From NCBI GenBank assembly GCA_016700175.1, contig CP065003.1, positions 3,730,001 through 3,794,000 of the forward strand: a DNA stretch of 64,000 nt, written 5' to 3'. Source of the DNA: Acidobacteriota bacterium (GTDB lineage: Bacteria > Acidobacteriota > Blastocatellia > Pyrinomonadales > Pyrinomonadaceae). Both the position numbers and the translations under genes were made by a program. The notes under the pieces are model-generated. The model made no database searches and had not been told where the DNA came from. It was given only the letters and a program-made list of their open reading frames with translations. The stretch's first letter is position 1. Every line of letters starts with the position of its first letter. Positions 23,922-33,335 of the stretch are shown here, piece after piece.

Positions 23922-24149
23922 TCAAATCTCCCCTTCGCGTCCGTCGCGGCCTTTGCGTTGAATTCCGGATTCGGGATACGGGCAATGCCGGCAGCCGTTG
24001 CCGCAGCAATAGCCGCGCTCGAGCAGGAACTTTTCGGTCAGGACCATAAGCCGGTTCTCATAGTAGAAATCCACGCCTTCTTCGAAGCGCTTTTCCCTTC
24101 GCGCCGCCGTTCCTTCCGCCATCTTTTCTGATCCCGTCCCCTTGTCCAT
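23922..24149 (-). CDS. DUF5522 small cysteine-rich protein
   Basis: 75 residues from ATG 24149, which overlaps the tlyA stop by one base (TGATG). The core motif GVDFYYENRLMVLTEKFLLERGYCCGNGCRHCPY is that of DUF5522, with CC and CxxxC-type cysteines that could bind a metal. Function of the family is not known. Tight coupling to a ribosomal RNA methyltransferase suggests a translation-related role, but this is only context. It is the last gene of a short leftward run. Confidence 0.82.
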   Translation of the reverse strand: MDKGTGSEKMAEGTAARREKRFEEGVDFYYENRLMVLTEKFLLERGYCCGNGCRHCPYPESGIQRKGRDGREGEI

Positions 24150-24889
24150 CAATTCTTCTCCAGAAGAAGCAGGAACTCCCGGTTACCGCTCGCGCCCTCG
24201 ATCGGAGATTCGACAAGCCCCGTCCGTTTAAGACCGAGTTCCTCCGCGAATTCCGTCAGCTCCAAGATCACCTTCTCGTGCAGTTCCTCGTCGCGTACGA
24301 TGCCTCCCTTTCCGACCTCGCCTTTGCCGACCTCGAATTGAGGCTTCACAAGGAGCACGACCCGGCCGCCATCCTTCAGGAAGTCAATTGAAGACTCCAG
24401 AACGAGCTTAGCCGAGATGAACGAAACGTCGATCGTGATCAGATCGACGTCCTCAGGCACTTCATAGCGAGTAAGGTGCCTGGCGTTCGTGTTCTCCATC
24501 AGAACGACGCGCTCGTCGTTCCGAAGCCGCCAGATCATCTGGTTCGTTCCCGAATCGACCGCGTAGACCTTCGAAGCGCCTTTCGAGAGCAAGCAGTCGG
24601 TGAATCCGCCCGTGGAAGAACCTATGTCGAGACAAACATATCCGTCAACACATATATGAAATTCATCGAGCGCCTTTTCAAGTTTCAATCCCGCCCGGCT
24701 TGCATAGCGCGATTCCGGTGATTCGCCCTTGATCCTGATCTCCCTGTCCGGTTCGAACTGTTCGGAGGGCTTCTCGACCCGCTTTTCATCGACCAGGACG
24801 ACTCCGGCCATCACCATCGCCTGCGCCTTCGTCCTGGATTCGGCGAACCCTTGCTCGACGAGCAGCCTGTCAATCCTCTCGCGTCCCAT
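24149..24889 (-). CDS. tlyA: TlyA-family rRNA 2'-O-methyltransferase
   Basis: 246 residues. An N-terminal S4 RNA-binding domain (RIDRLLVEQGFAESRTKAQ, GVVLVDEKRVEKP) joins an FtsJ-type methyltransferase domain with the SAM motif LDIGSSTGGFTDCLL. The catalytic K-D-K-E tetrad reads K69, D154, K182 and E238. TlyA methylates cytidine 2'-OH in 16S and/or 23S rRNA, which affects capreomycin sensitivity in mycobacteria; older annotations call the family hemolysin. It lies 6 bp after the PqqB-like gene and is coupled to the DUF5522 gene. Confidence 0.93.
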   Translation of the reverse strand: MGRERIDRLLVEQGFAESRTKAQAMVMAGVVLVDEKRVEKPSEQFEPDREIRIKGESPESRYASRAGLKLEKALDEFHICVDGYVCLDIGSSTGGFTDCLLSKGASKVYAVDSGTNQMIWRLRNDERVVLMENTNARHLTRYEVPEDVDLITIDVSFISAKLVLESSIDFLKDGGRVVLLVKPQFEVGKGEVGKGGIVRDEELHEKVILELTEFAEELGLKRTGLVESPIEGASGNREFLLLLEKN

Positions 24890-24895
24890 AAAAGC

Positions 24896-25831
24896 TCAGT
24901 TTCCGCGGTTCTCTAAAGGAATGGTCATTCCCGTGCGCGCGATACGGAACCCCGACGATTCGACTTCTCCGATCGCCTCTTTCGATCGCTGGACCAGAGG
25001 GTTCGAATGATTGAAATGTATGAAATGGATCTTCGAGCGCTCGGACGCCGGCAGGTCTTTTAGCAGCGCCATCGTCTCTTCGACGAACGGATGGAGCACT
25101 TCGCTCATAGGTCTCGGTATCTCGCCGTCCTTAAAAAAGGTCGCGTCGACGAACAGAAGGTCATTCTTTCGCACTTCGTCCTCAAGCTTTCTGTCCCATC
25201 TTTCCCACTTGTCGATATCGGGAATGAAAAGAACGTTAAAGCCGTTGGAGGTGATCCGGAAACCCACGGTCTCGCTGTACTCGTCGCGGTGCGGGACGAG
25301 GAAAGGTGTGACGGAGATCCGCCCGTTCAGCTTCGAAGGCTTGTCCTTGACCAGCTCCTTGATCGAGATGTTTTTGAAAGACACAAGCTGCGACCAGGGG
25401 CCGTTCGTCTCGAGGTAGCGCTTCATCCTCGGCATCGCGAACACGGGGACTTCCTTCGCATTCATCGATTCGAACCCCAGGTACATCAGCCCTGTGTAAT
25501 GGCCCATATGGGCGTGCGTCAGGAAGATCCCGTCCAGCGCGTTGGAGCGGTCGCCCGTTATCTCCTTCAAGAGCTGGAACTGCTCCGGCAGGTCCGGCGT
25601 CGCGTCGAAGATCCATCGCTCGCCGGTGTCAGGATCGACAATCGCGATAGAGGACACCATCTCCCGCTTTGAAGGATCTTTCCAGGCCTCTTTGCAAAAC
25701 GGAGACTCGCAGCCCATCTGGGGGACTCCCGCGTCCTGCCCCACGCCCAGTACGACCACGTACGGATCCGCGGCAAGGCCGAACGCTGAGAAGGCCGTCA
25801 AAGCGATGAAAAGTGCGAATGTTCTTTTCAT
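24896..25831 (-). CDS. Secreted PqqB-like metallo-beta-lactamase-fold hydrolase
   Basis: 311 residues with a signal peptide (MKRTFALFIALTAFSAFGLA). The body resembles PqqB: VVVLGVGQDAGVPQMGC near the N-terminus, metal motif HAHMGHYTG, later PHRDEYSETVGF and FIPDIDKWERWD, and a final HFNHSNPLV. No other PQQ genes are present, so it is unlikely to serve PQQ synthesis and is better called a PqqB-like hydrolase of unknown substrate. Export is unusual for true PqqB. It overlaps the CPXCG gene by 4 bp (ATGA). Confidence 0.83.
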   Translation of the reverse strand: MKRTFALFIALTAFSAFGLAADPYVVVLGVGQDAGVPQMGCESPFCKEAWKDPSKREMVSSIAIVDPDTGERWIFDATPDLPEQFQLLKEITGDRSNALDGIFLTHAHMGHYTGLMYLGFESMNAKEVPVFAMPRMKRYLETNGPWSQLVSFKNISIKELVKDKPSKLNGRISVTPFLVPHRDEYSETVGFRITSNGFNVLFIPDIDKWERWDRKLEDEVRKNDLLFVDATFFKDGEIPRPMSEVLHPFVEETMALLKDLPASERSKIHFIHFNHSNPLVQRSKEAIGEVESSGFRIARTGMTIPLENRGN

Positions 25832-26013
25832 TGTTCTATCGAATTCGCCTCGAAGCCTTCAGGCTCATCCCCGCCGCCTTCGAAAGTGATCCTGATCGGC
25901 CGGCAGCAGACCTCGCAATCCTCAATGTAATCCTGCGCGCCCGCGCTCAGATCGAGCAGCATCGAGATCTCCTGCCAGCAGTACGGGCATATAAAAAAGT
26001 GTTCGGTTTCCAT
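25828..26013 (-). CDS. CPXCG-motif cysteine-rich small protein
   Basis: 61 residues. Begins METEHFFICPYCWQEISMLLD, a CxxC knuckle, followed by EDCEVCCRPI with a second CxxC. This is the CPXCG family, probably a small zinc ribbon. Function unknown. It is the first gene of the leftward run CPXCG-PqqB-like-tlyA-DUF5522 and overlaps the next gene by 4 bp. Confidence 0.85.
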   Translation of the reverse strand: METEHFFICPYCWQEISMLLDLSAGAQDYIEDCEVCCRPIRITFEGGGDEPEGFEANSIEQ

Positions 26014-26092
26014 TAAGGTCCGCTAATCTCGGGCCCGCTTCTTGCGCGCCAAGCTTGGTGATATTCTCGGTCATTAAAAAGGTCAAATCAAA

Positions 26093-27037
26093 ATGAGCCG
26101 GTTCAGCAAGCTTAACGCCTTTGCGAAGTATTCGCTCTTCGTCCTCGCCTACAACATCGTGGTGATCCTTTGGGGCGTGTTCCTGCGCGCCTCGAAATCC
26201 GGAGACGGCTGCGGCCAGCACTGGCTGACCTGCCACGGCGAGGTCATCCCCTCGGCCCCGGAACTCAAAACGGTCATCGAGTTCTCGCACAGGCTGACCA
26301 GCGGACTCGCGTTCCTTTTCGTCCTCGCGCTCTTGATCTGGGCGTTCCGTAAATATCAGAAAGGCTCGCCGGTACGAAAGACCGCCGTAGTCTCTTTCAT
26401 CTTCATCCTCACGGAAGCTCTTGTAGGCGCAGGACTCGTGCTCACCGGGAACACCGCGGAGACCTACACGCCGGTCCGGCCGTTCTGGATGGCCGGTCAC
26501 CTGATCAACACTTTCGTCCTTCTGGCCTTCCTGACGCTGACGCTTTGGTACGCGTCGGGCGGAAACCGGCTCCGCATAAAAGAAAACCGAAGACTTGCCT
26601 GGGTACTCGGGCTCGGAGCGGCGGGAATCTTCGCGATCGGGATCACGGGCTCGATCGCCGCACTCAGCAATATGCTGTTCCCTTCGGAATCGCTCGTTTC
26701 CGGAATCGCTCAGGACCTTTCGGGATCGTCCCACATCATCGTGCGACTGCGTGTACTTCACCCGATCTCTTCAGTCGTGATAGGAGTGTTCTTGTTCGTG
26801 GCCGCGGGATGGATCAAGAGGGAATCGGGAAACGGGAAAGCGGGATTCTGGTCGGGCGCGGTCAGCCTGATCGTGATCGCACAGCTTACATTCGGGGGGC
26901 TGACTCTCGTATCCGGAGCGCCGATCGTTATGCAGCTCGTACACCTTCTGCTCGCAGATGCCCTCTGGATATCTTTCGTGCTTCTCGCGGCCTCGGCACT
27001 TTCGCGGGCCGAAGCTGCATCAGCGGCCTCTGAGTGA
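26093..27037 (+). CDS. ctaA: Heme A synthase (CtaA/COX15 family)
   Basis: 314 residues with eight predicted membrane helices in two four-helix halves. It oxidises the methyl group of heme O to the formyl of heme A for aa3/ba3-type oxidases. Conserved histidines lie in EFSHRLTSGLAF, MAGHLINTF, VLHPISSVV and LVHLLLADALW; a loop Cys pair is visible in GDGCGQHWLTCHG. No ctaB or oxidase genes lie next to it. Its 3' end overlaps the convergent FecR gene by 18 bp. Confidence 0.92.
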   Translation: MSRFSKLNAFAKYSLFVLAYNIVVILWGVFLRASKSGDGCGQHWLTCHGEVIPSAPELKTVIEFSHRLTSGLAFLFVLALLIWAFRKYQKGSPVRKTAVVSFIFILTEALVGAGLVLTGNTAETYTPVRPFWMAGHLINTFVLLAFLTLTLWYASGGNRLRIKENRRLAWVLGLGAAGIFAIGITGSIAALSNMLFPSESLVSGIAQDLSGSSHIIVRLRVLHPISSVVIGVFLFVAAGWIKRESGNGKAGFWSGAVSLIVIAQLTFGGLTLVSGAPIVMQLVHLLLADALWISFVLLAASALSRAEAASAASE

Positions 27038-28255
27038 AAGGTTGTACTGTCCCTGATTTCCTTTGTTATCCGAGATCGATACGTTAACCGAAGAGGACGA
27101 GGTCGAGATCTGCAAGATGAACGAGCCGTCGAACTTCGCAAAGGTCTCCCGCCCGAGTATCTGGACCGTCGCCCCGGGATCCGTCTTCCCGCTGACCCTG
27201 TACAGCCTTCCCCCTAAATGTTCGACCTGCCAGTCGCCCGCCTCGATCCTTGCCGCCCGTCTTTGCCGGTAAAGCGTCAGCCTGAACGGCTCGCTCCACT
27301 CGCTCTGCTGTCCGGATGTCGACGCCGCGCGGACACGCCAGAAGTAAGTGTCCGGCATTAACGCCGCGATTCCGTATCTCGAATCCCGCAGTCCGGGCCG
27401 GTCTTCGACGACCTTATCCTGCACAAAGAACGGCGACAGCGACAGCTGGAACTGGTAGGTGATGTCGCCGGCGCCCGACGAGCGTTTCCAGGAAAAGGCT
27501 ACGCTGCGGCTGCTTCCCGTCACAGGTATCTGCGTGGACGCTGGCGGCTCTTCCGGCGAAGGAGGCCTGAGAAGCGTTTCCCTCGAAGATACTCTGCCCT
27601 TGTCCAGCGCGGCGTATTCGTTCTCGTTGATCGTTGTTTTCTGCCCGTTCGTATCGCTGACGATATTCCCGCGCGTCACGCGTATCTCGCCTCGGTCTGT
27701 CTGCCGGTTCAGATTGAAACTCGCTTCGGACTGCGCGAGGATCCTGTTTTCCGATTCCTTGACCTCCACCACGTTGTTCGTGCTGTCGGGCTGGTCCTCA
27801 GTCCTGACCCGGATCTGTCCGTCGTCGAGTTTCACGCGGACGCTTTTGCCGCCGAACAGGGAAGAACTGTCGCGGATCACCACAGTACTGTTCGGCCTGA
27901 CCGAAAGCGTAGAGCCGTCAATCATCAGTATCTGGCATCGGCCGTCCGACTGCGTCTGTATAGTGTCCCCGGCCTGGACCATCATTCCTTCCGCGGCGCG
28001 TTCGGTCTTTCGCGTCGAGACGCGTATTATCCTGACATCTCCCTGATAGGTAAGGATCCTCGCGGAATCCCTGGGCGTGTTCGGATCGTCGATCGGAGTC
28101 GCAAGGAGCTGGCTTTGCCAGAGCCATATGCCGCCTCCGATCGATCCGGCGACAAGCGCCAGCACGGCAAGCAACTTATAGACGGTTGCCTTCCGTATAT
28201 TGAACCAGTCCACATAGAATTTTCTGTAATGTGGTTCCATGTTTGGTTCCGGCAT
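27020..28255 (-). CDS. FecR-domain membrane protein
   Basis: 411 residues from ATG 28255, or 406 from ATG 28240. One N-terminal membrane helix (VYKLLAVLALVAGSIGGGIWL) is followed by a FecR domain (GDVRIIRVSTRKTERAAEGMMVQAGDTIQTQSDGR, STLSVRPNSTVVIRD, VKLDDGQIRVRT). Next comes a fibronectin-like segment (YQFQLSLSPFF, TYFWRVRAAST). The C-terminal region is beta-rich, ending QGQYNLSLRGR. Not a TonB/FecI system gene by context: there is no sigma factor nearby. A cell-envelope role is likely. It converges with and overlaps ctaA. Confidence 0.83.
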   Translation of the reverse strand: MPEPNMEPHYRKFYVDWFNIRKATVYKLLAVLALVAGSIGGGIWLWQSQLLATPIDDPNTPRDSARILTYQGDVRIIRVSTRKTERAAEGMMVQAGDTIQTQSDGRCQILMIDGSTLSVRPNSTVVIRDSSSLFGGKSVRVKLDDGQIRVRTEDQPDSTNNVVEVKESENRILAQSEASFNLNRQTDRGEIRVTRGNIVSDTNGQKTTINENEYAALDKGRVSSRETLLRPPSPEEPPASTQIPVTGSSRSVAFSWKRSSGAGDITYQFQLSLSPFFVQDKVVEDRPGLRDSRYGIAALMPDTYFWRVRAASTSGQQSEWSEPFRLTLYRQRRAARIEAGDWQVEHLGGRLYRVSGKTDPGATVQILGRETFAKFDGSFILQISTSSSSVNVSISDNKGNQGQYNLSLRGR

Positions 28256-28288
28256 CGACGCGCGGGAAAGAGGCTGCTCGGAAGTACG

Positions 28289-29368
28289 CTATTCGGCTTC
28301 GTTCACAGGGAGATCCGGCGGTTCGGACACATCTTCTTCGTGCTTCACGGGGAAGATAAGAGAAAGTATGACCGAGAGGAGTATCGTTCCCGTGACGACG
28401 CTTAGTGAAATGTTGATCACCTGCTGCTTGTAGACACCGTCCAGGTAGTTATGCATAAGCACGGCGATCGAGGAATGTGAGCCTTCGCCCGCCAGATAAA
28501 GCCCTGTTTCCGCTATGAGAGGAAGCAGCATCTTCACACCGATGAAGCTTAGGACAAACGCCAGGCCGTACCGCAGATAATGAAAACGGTCCGCCATGTC
28601 GGCAAGCAAAAAGAAAAACGTCCGGAGCCCGAGGATTGCGAAGATGTTGGAAGTGTAAACTATGAACCGATCCGTGGTGATTCCGAATATGGCCGGGATC
28701 GAATCCACCGCGAAGATCACATCGGAAAGCTCTACAACAATCAGCACGAGCAGCAGAAGCGTGCCGACCCGTCTACCGTCCTCGATTATAACAAATTTGT
28801 TTCCGACATATTCCTTTTTGATCCGTATGTACCGCGTGACGAGCGACACGAGGCGGCTTTCTTCCGGATTGAAACCCGCTTCGTCGTCCGAGAACATCTT
28901 GATCCCGGTGTAGATCAGGAATACGCCGAAAATGTAGAGGATCCAGTGGAAACGCTCGACGAGTTCCGCGCCTGCGAAGATCATTGCCATTCGCATTATC
29001 AGCGCGCCCATGATCCCCCAGAACAGGACCCTGTGCTGGAATTCCTTCGGGACAGCGAAGTAACTGAAGATCAGAAGGAACACGAACAGGTTGTCGATCG
29101 ACAGCGAAAGCTCGATCAGGTATCCGGTAAAGAACTCCTTCGCCTTGAACAGTCCCATGGCGGGACCGGCCTCGCTGGTGACGACGTAATAGACGAAGAC
29201 GTTGAAAGAAAGCGCCAGCGAGACCCAGACGATGCTCCAGGCAAAAGTCTGTTTTCGCGACGGCACGTGCGCCTTCCGGTTGACGATACCGATATCGACA
29301 AAGAGCGCCACCAGGACGGTAACGAAAAAAGCGGTCCAGACCCAAAGAGGATATTCGACAGCATTCAT
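28289..29368 (-). CDS. TerC/Alx-family integral membrane protein
   Basis: About 359 residues from ATG 29368; the longer frame adds 24 residues unlike the family. About nine membrane helices. Family motifs include FFTGYLIELSLSIDNLFVFLLIF and VVELSDVIFAVDSIPAIFGIT, with the paired acidic residues thought to bind metal. Members export Mn2+ or are linked to tellurite resistance and to metallating exoenzymes. No yybP-ykoY-type riboswitch was recognised in the 176 bp upstream. The gene is divergent from ppiD. Confidence 0.93.
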   Translation of the reverse strand: MNAVEYPLWVWTAFFVTVLVALFVDIGIVNRKAHVPSRKQTFAWSIVWVSLALSFNVFVYYVVTSEAGPAMGLFKAKEFFTGYLIELSLSIDNLFVFLLIFSYFAVPKEFQHRVLFWGIMGALIMRMAMIFAGAELVERFHWILYIFGVFLIYTGIKMFSDDEAGFNPEESRLVSLVTRYIRIKKEYVGNKFVIIEDGRRVGTLLLLVLIVVELSDVIFAVDSIPAIFGITTDRFIVYTSNIFAILGLRTFFFLLADMADRFHYLRYGLAFVLSFIGVKMLLPLIAETGLYLAGEGSHSSIAVLMHNYLDGVYKQQVINISLSVVTGTILLSVILSLIFPVKHEEDVSEPPDLPVNEAE

Positions 29369-29544
29369 ACAGCTTCTAAAGATACATTCTGAAGCGCTGA
29401 ATTGGAAAAGCGCACGGCCTGTTGGCGAGGAATTCTGCAAGGCCCGGCGATTTTTACTTTTCGACGGCCGGTTGCTAAAATTGCGGTTTGTCCCGAACAG
29501 AACGAAGGGTCCCGTGAAGGGGTCCGAACTCAGGAATTCAACAG

Positions 29545-31587
29545 ATGCTTAAGTTCTTCAAACGAATGGAGAGGACGAGGAATATCATCCTCGTCGTTTT
29601 CGCTGTACTTCTCGTGGTCAGCCTGATCGTTTTCGGCGCGCTTCAGCCCGGAACGCAGGAAAACCTTCTCGTAAGCAATGAGATCGTTGCCCAGGTCGGC
29701 GATGAAACCGTGACGCTGGGCGAACTTGCCACTCAGCAGCAGACGTTCCAGCAGCGTCAGCAGAACATCCCGGCGAATTTCCTTCTTGACGGCCTGATCC
29801 GCCAAAAGATGGTCAAGAACGAGGCCGAGAGGCTCGGCCTTACCGCATCTGACGCCGAGGTTGCCGAGGCCATCCGGGAGATCTTCAAACCGGAGGACGG
29901 CCAGCCTTTCGACCAGGCGCGGTATGAGCAGATCGCTCTTCGCCAGGCGGGATCGGTCACGGCGTATGAAGAGTCGATCCGTGACGAACTGAGCGCTGAG
30001 AAGGTCCGTGCGTTCATAACGGCGGGCGTACGGGTTTCGGAAGCGGAGGTGCTGGAGGACTTTCGGCGCAAGAACACGAAGTTCGACCTCTCGTACGTAG
30101 CGATCAGTACCGGCGACATCGCAGAAGGGATACAGCCGACAGACGAAGAACTGGCGAAGTACTTCGAGGAGAACAAGAAGGACTACTACATAAGCCTGCC
30201 GCAGAAGAAGATACGCTACGTCTATCTCGAGACCTCGAAGGTCGGCGAGACGCTCAACCTGACTGACGAGATCCTGAAGGCGGAATACGACAAACTTCCG
30301 CCCGAGCGCAGGCAGAAAGGCGTCAACGTGCAGGAGATCGTGCTGAGGGTCGCGAGTCCCGACTTCGACCCTGCCCAGCTCGAAAAGGCGAACCAGATAG
30401 TTCAGAGCCTGCGCCAGGGTCAGGGCCCTGGCGGGGTTACCGAGGAGCGGTTCGCGGAAGTGGCCAAGGGACAGTCGGAGAGGCCTTCGACCGCAGCGAA
30501 TGGCGGCCGCGTGTCCGGGCTTGTGAGGCCGAATCCGAGCAATCCGGACGATCCTTACCAGAGGATTCTCTCGATGAAAGAAGGCGAGATCACCGAGCCG
30601 ATCAAGTTCGGGAGCGACTACTTCATACTTCGCCGCGGCAAGGCGGAACCGAAATCCTTCGAGGAGATGAAAAAAGAGCTCGAGGTCGGGCTCCGCAACA
30701 GGAGGGCGTACGCCGCGAATTCAGAGCTCGCTCAGAAGGTCGCCGCTCGCTTGAAGGAAGTTAAAGACGTCGACAAGGTCGCCCAGGAATTCGCCGGCCA
30801 GGCGAATATGTCGGTTGCCAACATGGTAAAAGAGACCGGATACGTCAAGCCGGGTGACGAGGTCGAAGGTTTCGGAGTTTCCCAGGATTTCGAGCAGGGG
30901 ATCGCCCCGCTTGAAGAGAAAGGGCAGGTCGGCGACAGGATCCCTGTTCCCGGGGGGTTCGCAGTTCCTTTGCTCGTCGACAAGCGTGATCCGCGCGACG
31001 CGACTCTGGATGAGGTCCGACAGAAGGTGGTCGATGCATATAAGGTCGCAGAGGCCAGAAAGCGCATCGAGCAGATCGCGAAGGACATCGCTTCGGGAGC
31101 GCAGAATACCGAAGGGCTTTCAGCCGCGGCTTCGGCGAAGAACCTGAAGACGGCCGAGGCTGCGGACTTCATTCTCGGTTCGCCGCTCGGCGAAGGTCCG
31201 ACCGCGACCACTTCGGAAGCGCTCGAAGAGGCTATATACAACGCGGAGGAAGGCGGCGTGACCGGTGCGGTCCAGGTCGGCGACAACTGGTACGTAGTCG
31301 GCGTCAAGGACCGCGAGGAAGCCAGCACGGAGGATTTCAACGCGCAGAGGGACTCGCTGGTCGAACAGATGCTTCTTGAGAAGCGCGGGAGGGTCTTTGC
31401 GGATTATCTGGCTGCGGTGCGCAGGAGGATGGAGCAGAGCGGCGAGATCGTGATCTATAAGGAAGTGCTTGCCAAGCTCGAAGCTCAGAACCAGCAGGAC
31501 GCCCCGGCGCCGCAGTTCCCGGGCGGGATCCCGATGCCTCCGCAGCAGAGCGTTCCGATCCCGCAGCCCCCGACGGGCGATGAATAG
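29545..31587 (+). CDS. SurA/PpiD-type periplasmic peptidyl-prolyl isomerase
   Basis: 680 residues. An N-terminal membrane anchor (NIILVVFAVLLVVSLIVFGAL) leads to a SurA-N chaperone domain (VGDETVTLGELATQQQTFQQ, LLDGLIRQKMVKNEAERLGL). A parvulin rotamase domain covers roughly residues 255-375 (VNVQEIVLRVASPDF, RFAEVAKGQSERPSTAANGG, SMKEGEITEPIKFGSDYFIL). A second, degenerate parvulin-like segment follows (GFAVPLLVDKRDPRDATLDE). The tail is Pro/Gln-rich. This is the PpiD layout; it would assist folding of exported proteins at the inner membrane. It ends in a large hairpin shared with the convergent permease gene. Confidence 0.92.
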   Translation: MLKFFKRMERTRNIILVVFAVLLVVSLIVFGALQPGTQENLLVSNEIVAQVGDETVTLGELATQQQTFQQRQQNIPANFLLDGLIRQKMVKNEAERLGLTASDAEVAEAIREIFKPEDGQPFDQARYEQIALRQAGSVTAYEESIRDELSAEKVRAFITAGVRVSEAEVLEDFRRKNTKFDLSYVAISTGDIAEGIQPTDEELAKYFEENKKDYYISLPQKKIRYVYLETSKVGETLNLTDEILKAEYDKLPPERRQKGVNVQEIVLRVASPDFDPAQLEKANQIVQSLRQGQGPGGVTEERFAEVAKGQSERPSTAANGGRVSGLVRPNPSNPDDPYQRILSMKEGEITEPIKFGSDYFILRRGKAEPKSFEEMKKELEVGLRNRRAYAANSELAQKVAARLKEVKDVDKVAQEFAGQANMSVANMVKETGYVKPGDEVEGFGVSQDFEQGIAPLEEKGQVGDRIPVPGGFAVPLLVDKRDPRDATLDEVRQKVVDAYKVAEARKRIEQIAKDIASGAQNTEGLSAAASAKNLKTAEAADFILGSPLGEGPTATTSEALEEAIYNAEEGGVTGAVQVGDNWYVVGVKDREEASTEDFNAQRDSLVEQMLLEKRGRVFADYLAAVRRRMEQSGEIVIYKEVLAKLEAQNQQDAPAPQFPGGIPMPPQQSVPIPQPPTGDE

Positions 31588-31699
31588 GACCGTTTAGAGC
31601 AGCGCTTCGCGCTGCAGTCAGCCAAAATAAAAGGGACCGTTTAGGCGCGGGCTTTGCCCGCTATGCAGCGCAGAGCGCTGTTCTAAACGGTCCTTTTTT
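31586..31699. terminator. Bidirectional terminator built from the 67-bp hairpin repeat
   Basis: AGGACCGTTTAGAGCAGCGC (31586-31605) is an inverted copy of 31674-31693 with one G-T pair. Both arms are edges of the repeat arrayed at 17.5 and 21.8 kb (GTTTAGAGCAGC with a GCAGCGC-TTC-GCGCTGC hairpin). A T-tract follows on the plus strand (31694-31699); AAAATAAAAGGG-type runs inside serve the other strand poorly. It lies between convergent ppiD and the amino-acid permease. Confidence 0.8.
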
Positions 31700-31721
31700 G
31701 TCTATAGCTGGGTATTAAGAC

Positions 31722-33335
31722 CTAACCCGCGTTCTCCTTTCTCAGGTGGCTGTGCTTGATCCCGTAAGTGAAGTAAATGATCACGCCGATCACCATCCAT
31801 GCGACAAGCCTTAGCCAGGTATCCCAGGGCAGGTTGTACATAAGGAATGCACTCGTCACTGCCGCAAGCGGAGCCACGACCCATACGAACGGCACCTTGA
31901 ACCCGCGCTCGAGCTCCGGATTGTTGATTCGCATCACGATGACCCCGACCGCGACCACGACGAACGCGAACAGCGTGCCGATGCTGACCAGCTCGCCTAA
32001 CAGGCCGACCGGGAAGAAAGCCGCGATCAACGCCACAACACCGCCTGTCACGAGCGTCGTTACAAACGGCGTCTGGAATTTCGGATGGATCTTCGCCGCC
32101 CATTCGGGAAGCAGCCCGTCTTTAGCCATCGAGTAGAACACACGCGGCTGTCCCATGAGCATCACGACCATCGTCGAACTGAGCCCGAGGACCGCTCCGA
32201 TCTTAATGATCATCGGGAACGCGGCGAAGATCGAGCCGATAGGCGTGCCCTGCGTCATCGTTCTTGCGGCGTCGATCGCGACCGCGATCGGGGCCGGAAC
32301 GTTCAGTGCCGTATACGGGACAAGGCCCGCCATCACGAACGACACAAGCACGTAGAGGAATGTACAGATCAGGAGCGATCCGATAATTCCCCGCGGCATG
32401 TTCTTTTGCGGTTCGATCGTCTCCTGAGCCGCCGTCGACACCGCGTCGAATCCTATGTACGCGAAGAAGATCACGCTGGCCCCGGTGAGTATTCCGCTGA
32501 CCCCGAACTGGCCCCACACTCCCGTGTTCGTCGGGACGAACGGCGTGAAGTTGTCCATGCTTACGTAACCGATGCCGGCGACGATGAAGAGCACGACGAC
32601 CGATGTCTTGATCAGCACGATGACCGTGTTGAAAGTCGCCGATTCCTTGATCCCCTTGACCAGAAGGAGCGTGATAGCCGCGACGATCAGGAACGCCGGA
32701 AGGTTGAACACGGCGGTGTCGGTCTGCAGCGCGGCGACCGTGCCTCCGACCTGCTCTATGCCCTTCGCAAGCGGCTCGCTCATCTGGTTCCAGCCTTCGC
32801 CCGCGGCAAGCAGGTTTCCGTCTACTCGAATGCCCTGCAGCTTGTCGGCAATGTCGGGCGGCACATTTATGAACTGCGTGCCCGGAGCCGCGCTTAAAGT
32901 TATCGGAAACTGTATCCCCAGATCGGCGAGAAAACTGACGACATATCCCGACCAGCCTACCGCGACAGTGGCCGCGCCGAATGCATATTCTAGGATAAGG
33001 TCCCAGCCGATGATCCACGCCACGAACTCGCCGAGAGTCGCATAGCCGTAAGTGTAAGCCGAACCGGCGATCGGAACTGACGAAGCGAACTCCGAATAAC
33101 AGAGCGCGGCGAAAAGTGCGACGACGCCGGCGATGATCATCGATATGACGACAGCGGGACCGGCGTGCTTAGCGGCGGCCTGTCCGGTAAGGACGAAGAT
33201 ACCGGTTCCTATGATCGCGCCGACTCCCAGGGCAACAAGGCTCCAGGCGCCAAGCGCCCTTTTCAGGGTGTGCTTACCCTCTTCCTGAGCTTCGGCGATG
33301 ATCTTGTCTATGGGTTTGGTTCTGAAAAGTGACAT
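31722..33335 (-). CDS. APC-family amino-acid permease (cationic amino-acid type)
   Basis: 537 residues from ATG 33335, which has GGAGGG 5 bp upstream; a TTG further up at 33347 is ignored. Twelve or more membrane helices. Helix 1 carries the substrate motif GVGAIIGTGIFVLTGQAA; CYSEFASSVPIAGSAYTYGYATLGEFVAWIIGWDLILEYAFG and FFAYIGFDAVSTAAQETIEPQKNMPRGI are typical of the CAT/YfnA group. The usual substrates are cationic or neutral amino acids; which one cannot be told. It lies 150 bp downstream of the AGCS gene terminator and has its own start region. Confidence 0.92.
   Translation of the reverse strand: MSLFRTKPIDKIIAEAQEEGKHTLKRALGAWSLVALGVGAIIGTGIFVLTGQAAAKHAGPAVVISMIIAGVVALFAALCYSEFASSVPIAGSAYTYGYATLGEFVAWIIGWDLILEYAFGAATVAVGWSGYVVSFLADLGIQFPITLSAAPGTQFINVPPDIADKLQGIRVDGNLLAAGEGWNQMSEPLAKGIEQVGGTVAALQTDTAVFNLPAFLIVAAITLLLVKGIKESATFNTVIVLIKTSVVVLFIVAGIGYVSMDNFTPFVPTNTGVWGQFGVSGILTGASVIFFAYIGFDAVSTAAQETIEPQKNMPRGIIGSLLICTFLYVLVSFVMAGLVPYTALNVPAPIAVAIDAARTMTQGTPIGSIFAAFPMIIKIGAVLGLSSTMVVMLMGQPRVFYSMAKDGLLPEWAAKIHPKFQTPFVTTLVTGGVVALIAAFFPVGLLGELVSIGTLFAFVVVAVGVIVMRINNPELERGFKVPFVWVVAPLAAVTSAFLMYNLPWDTWLRLVAWMVIGVIIYFTYGIKHSHLRKENAG

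Noticed and set aside
23913..23931. GGTTCAAATCTCC as a tRNA T-arm
   Set aside because: No acceptor, D-arm or anticodon arm can be built around it, and it overlaps the DUF5522 stop.
29369..29544. A yybP-ykoY manganese riboswitch before the TerC gene
   Set aside because: The conserved loop sequences are not visible.
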